Assembly (NCBI GenBank): GCA_947653505.1
Contig: CANTHI010000229.1
Coordinates: forward strand, 1 to 6,361
Length of the DNA: 6,361 nt
Direction of reading: 5' to 3'
Source of the DNA: an uncultured Eubacterium sp.
GTDB lineage: Bacteria > Bacillota_A > Clostridia > Lachnospirales > Lachnospiraceae
In this document: in pieces, positions 6,221 to 6,361 of the stretch
How positions within the stretch are numbered: the stretch's first letter is position 1
How the letters are laid out: each line of letters starts with the position of its first letter
Notes under the pieces: generated by a model
Databases searched by the model: none
Told to the model about the DNA's origin: nothing
The model's input: the letters and a program-made list of their open reading frames with translations, nothing else
Translations under genes and position numbers: made by a program

Positions 6221-6361
6221 TTAATACATTTTACCGGACATTCGAAAAATAGCCGCAAGCAGTTATATGTAACGCCTTAGAAAAACAGCTGGCTGAGGGA
6301 ACCGGACCTGTTTCATTGTGACTTTGGAAGGATGTTAGAAGCTCTTAGTATTCTGCCCGAT
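6221..6361 (+). repeat. Dispersed repeat, copy C, truncated by the window end
   Basis: It begins with the same TTAATACAT as copy B, continues with an ATGTAACGCCTTAGAAAAACAGC stretch matching B's ATGTAATGCCTGAGAAAACCAGC, then TGTGACTTTGGAAG (6317-6330) and GAAGCTCTTAGTATTCTGCCCGAT at the very end. The corresponding TGTGAC positions in B and C are 429 bases apart, in the same orientation. The loop and closing arm lie beyond the window. Confidence 0.7.

Larger units (their letters stand above)
5415..6361. other. Repeat-rich region without convincing genes downstream of the exporter operon
   Basis: Nothing in these 947 bases looks like a normal gene. Open frames on both strands are short, Arg/Cys-rich, lack ribosome binding sites and lie on repeat copies. 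The region is made of three related repeat copies (5489-5726 minus orientation, 5812-6056 plus, 6221-6361 plus and cut by the window) with AT-rich spacers. A short internal duplication occurs at 5735-5752 and 5773-5790, where AAAAGCTTTA is followed by an ACATAT-type AT-rich run. No tRNA, rRNA, transposase or CRISPR pattern was seen. Confidence 0.6.

Noticed and set aside
5489..6361. Repeat copies considered as integron attC sites or a CRISPR array.
   Set aside because: The palindromes lack clear GTTRRRY and RYYYAAC boxes at the expected places, no gene cassettes lie between them, and there are no short regular repeats with uniform spacers or cas genes.

Overview
The window looks like chromosomal DNA of a Gram-positive anaerobe of the Firmicutes, most likely a Lachnospiraceae-type gut bacterium (Blautia, Ruminococcus gnavus or Dorea relatives). 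This is inferred from the AgrC-like GHKL sensor kinase, the paired half-size ABC exporters, strong AGGAG-type ribosome binding sites and moderate GC content. No species can be named from sequence alone.

Layout. (1) Positions 63-1357, minus strand: an AgrC-like membrane histidine kinase, present as two overlapping reading frames. The N-terminal membrane part is 77 codons and ends at 1124; the remaining membrane helices plus the kinase domain run 1139-63. The two frames join perfectly if one T is added to, or the ribosome slips back one base in, a run of six T. The gene is therefore either a recent frameshift mutant, a homopolymer sequencing error, or a slippage-expressed kinase. No agrB, agrD or LytTR-type response regulator lies in the window. 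(2) Positions 1358-1702: a 345-base divergent intergenic region with a candidate minus-strand promoter and several perfect inverted repeats ahead of the plus-strand operon. (3) Positions 1703-5414, plus strand: two tandem paralogous half-transporters (602 and 630 aa), each a membrane domain fused to a complete ABC ATPase domain. They are separated by 10 bases, with the second ribosome binding site overlapping the first stop codon. They very probably form one heterodimeric exporter. Substrate is unknown; neither has a C39 peptidase domain. (4) Positions 5415-6361: 947 bases without a convincing gene, filled by at least three copies of a dispersed repeat. Copy A (5489-5726) is a very long palindrome with perfect 35-base outer arms. 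Copy B (5812-6056) is the same element in the opposite orientation, and copy C (6221-6361) is a second copy in B's orientation, cut by the window edge.

How they may work together: the kinase and the exporter are divergent neighbours, which suggests but does not prove that the signalling system controls the exporter. The repeat block immediately behind the exporter operon may serve as its transcript end or may be a mobile, MITE-like or REP-like array. The most noteworthy observations are the kinase frame break in a T run and the structured repeat family downstream of the exporter.
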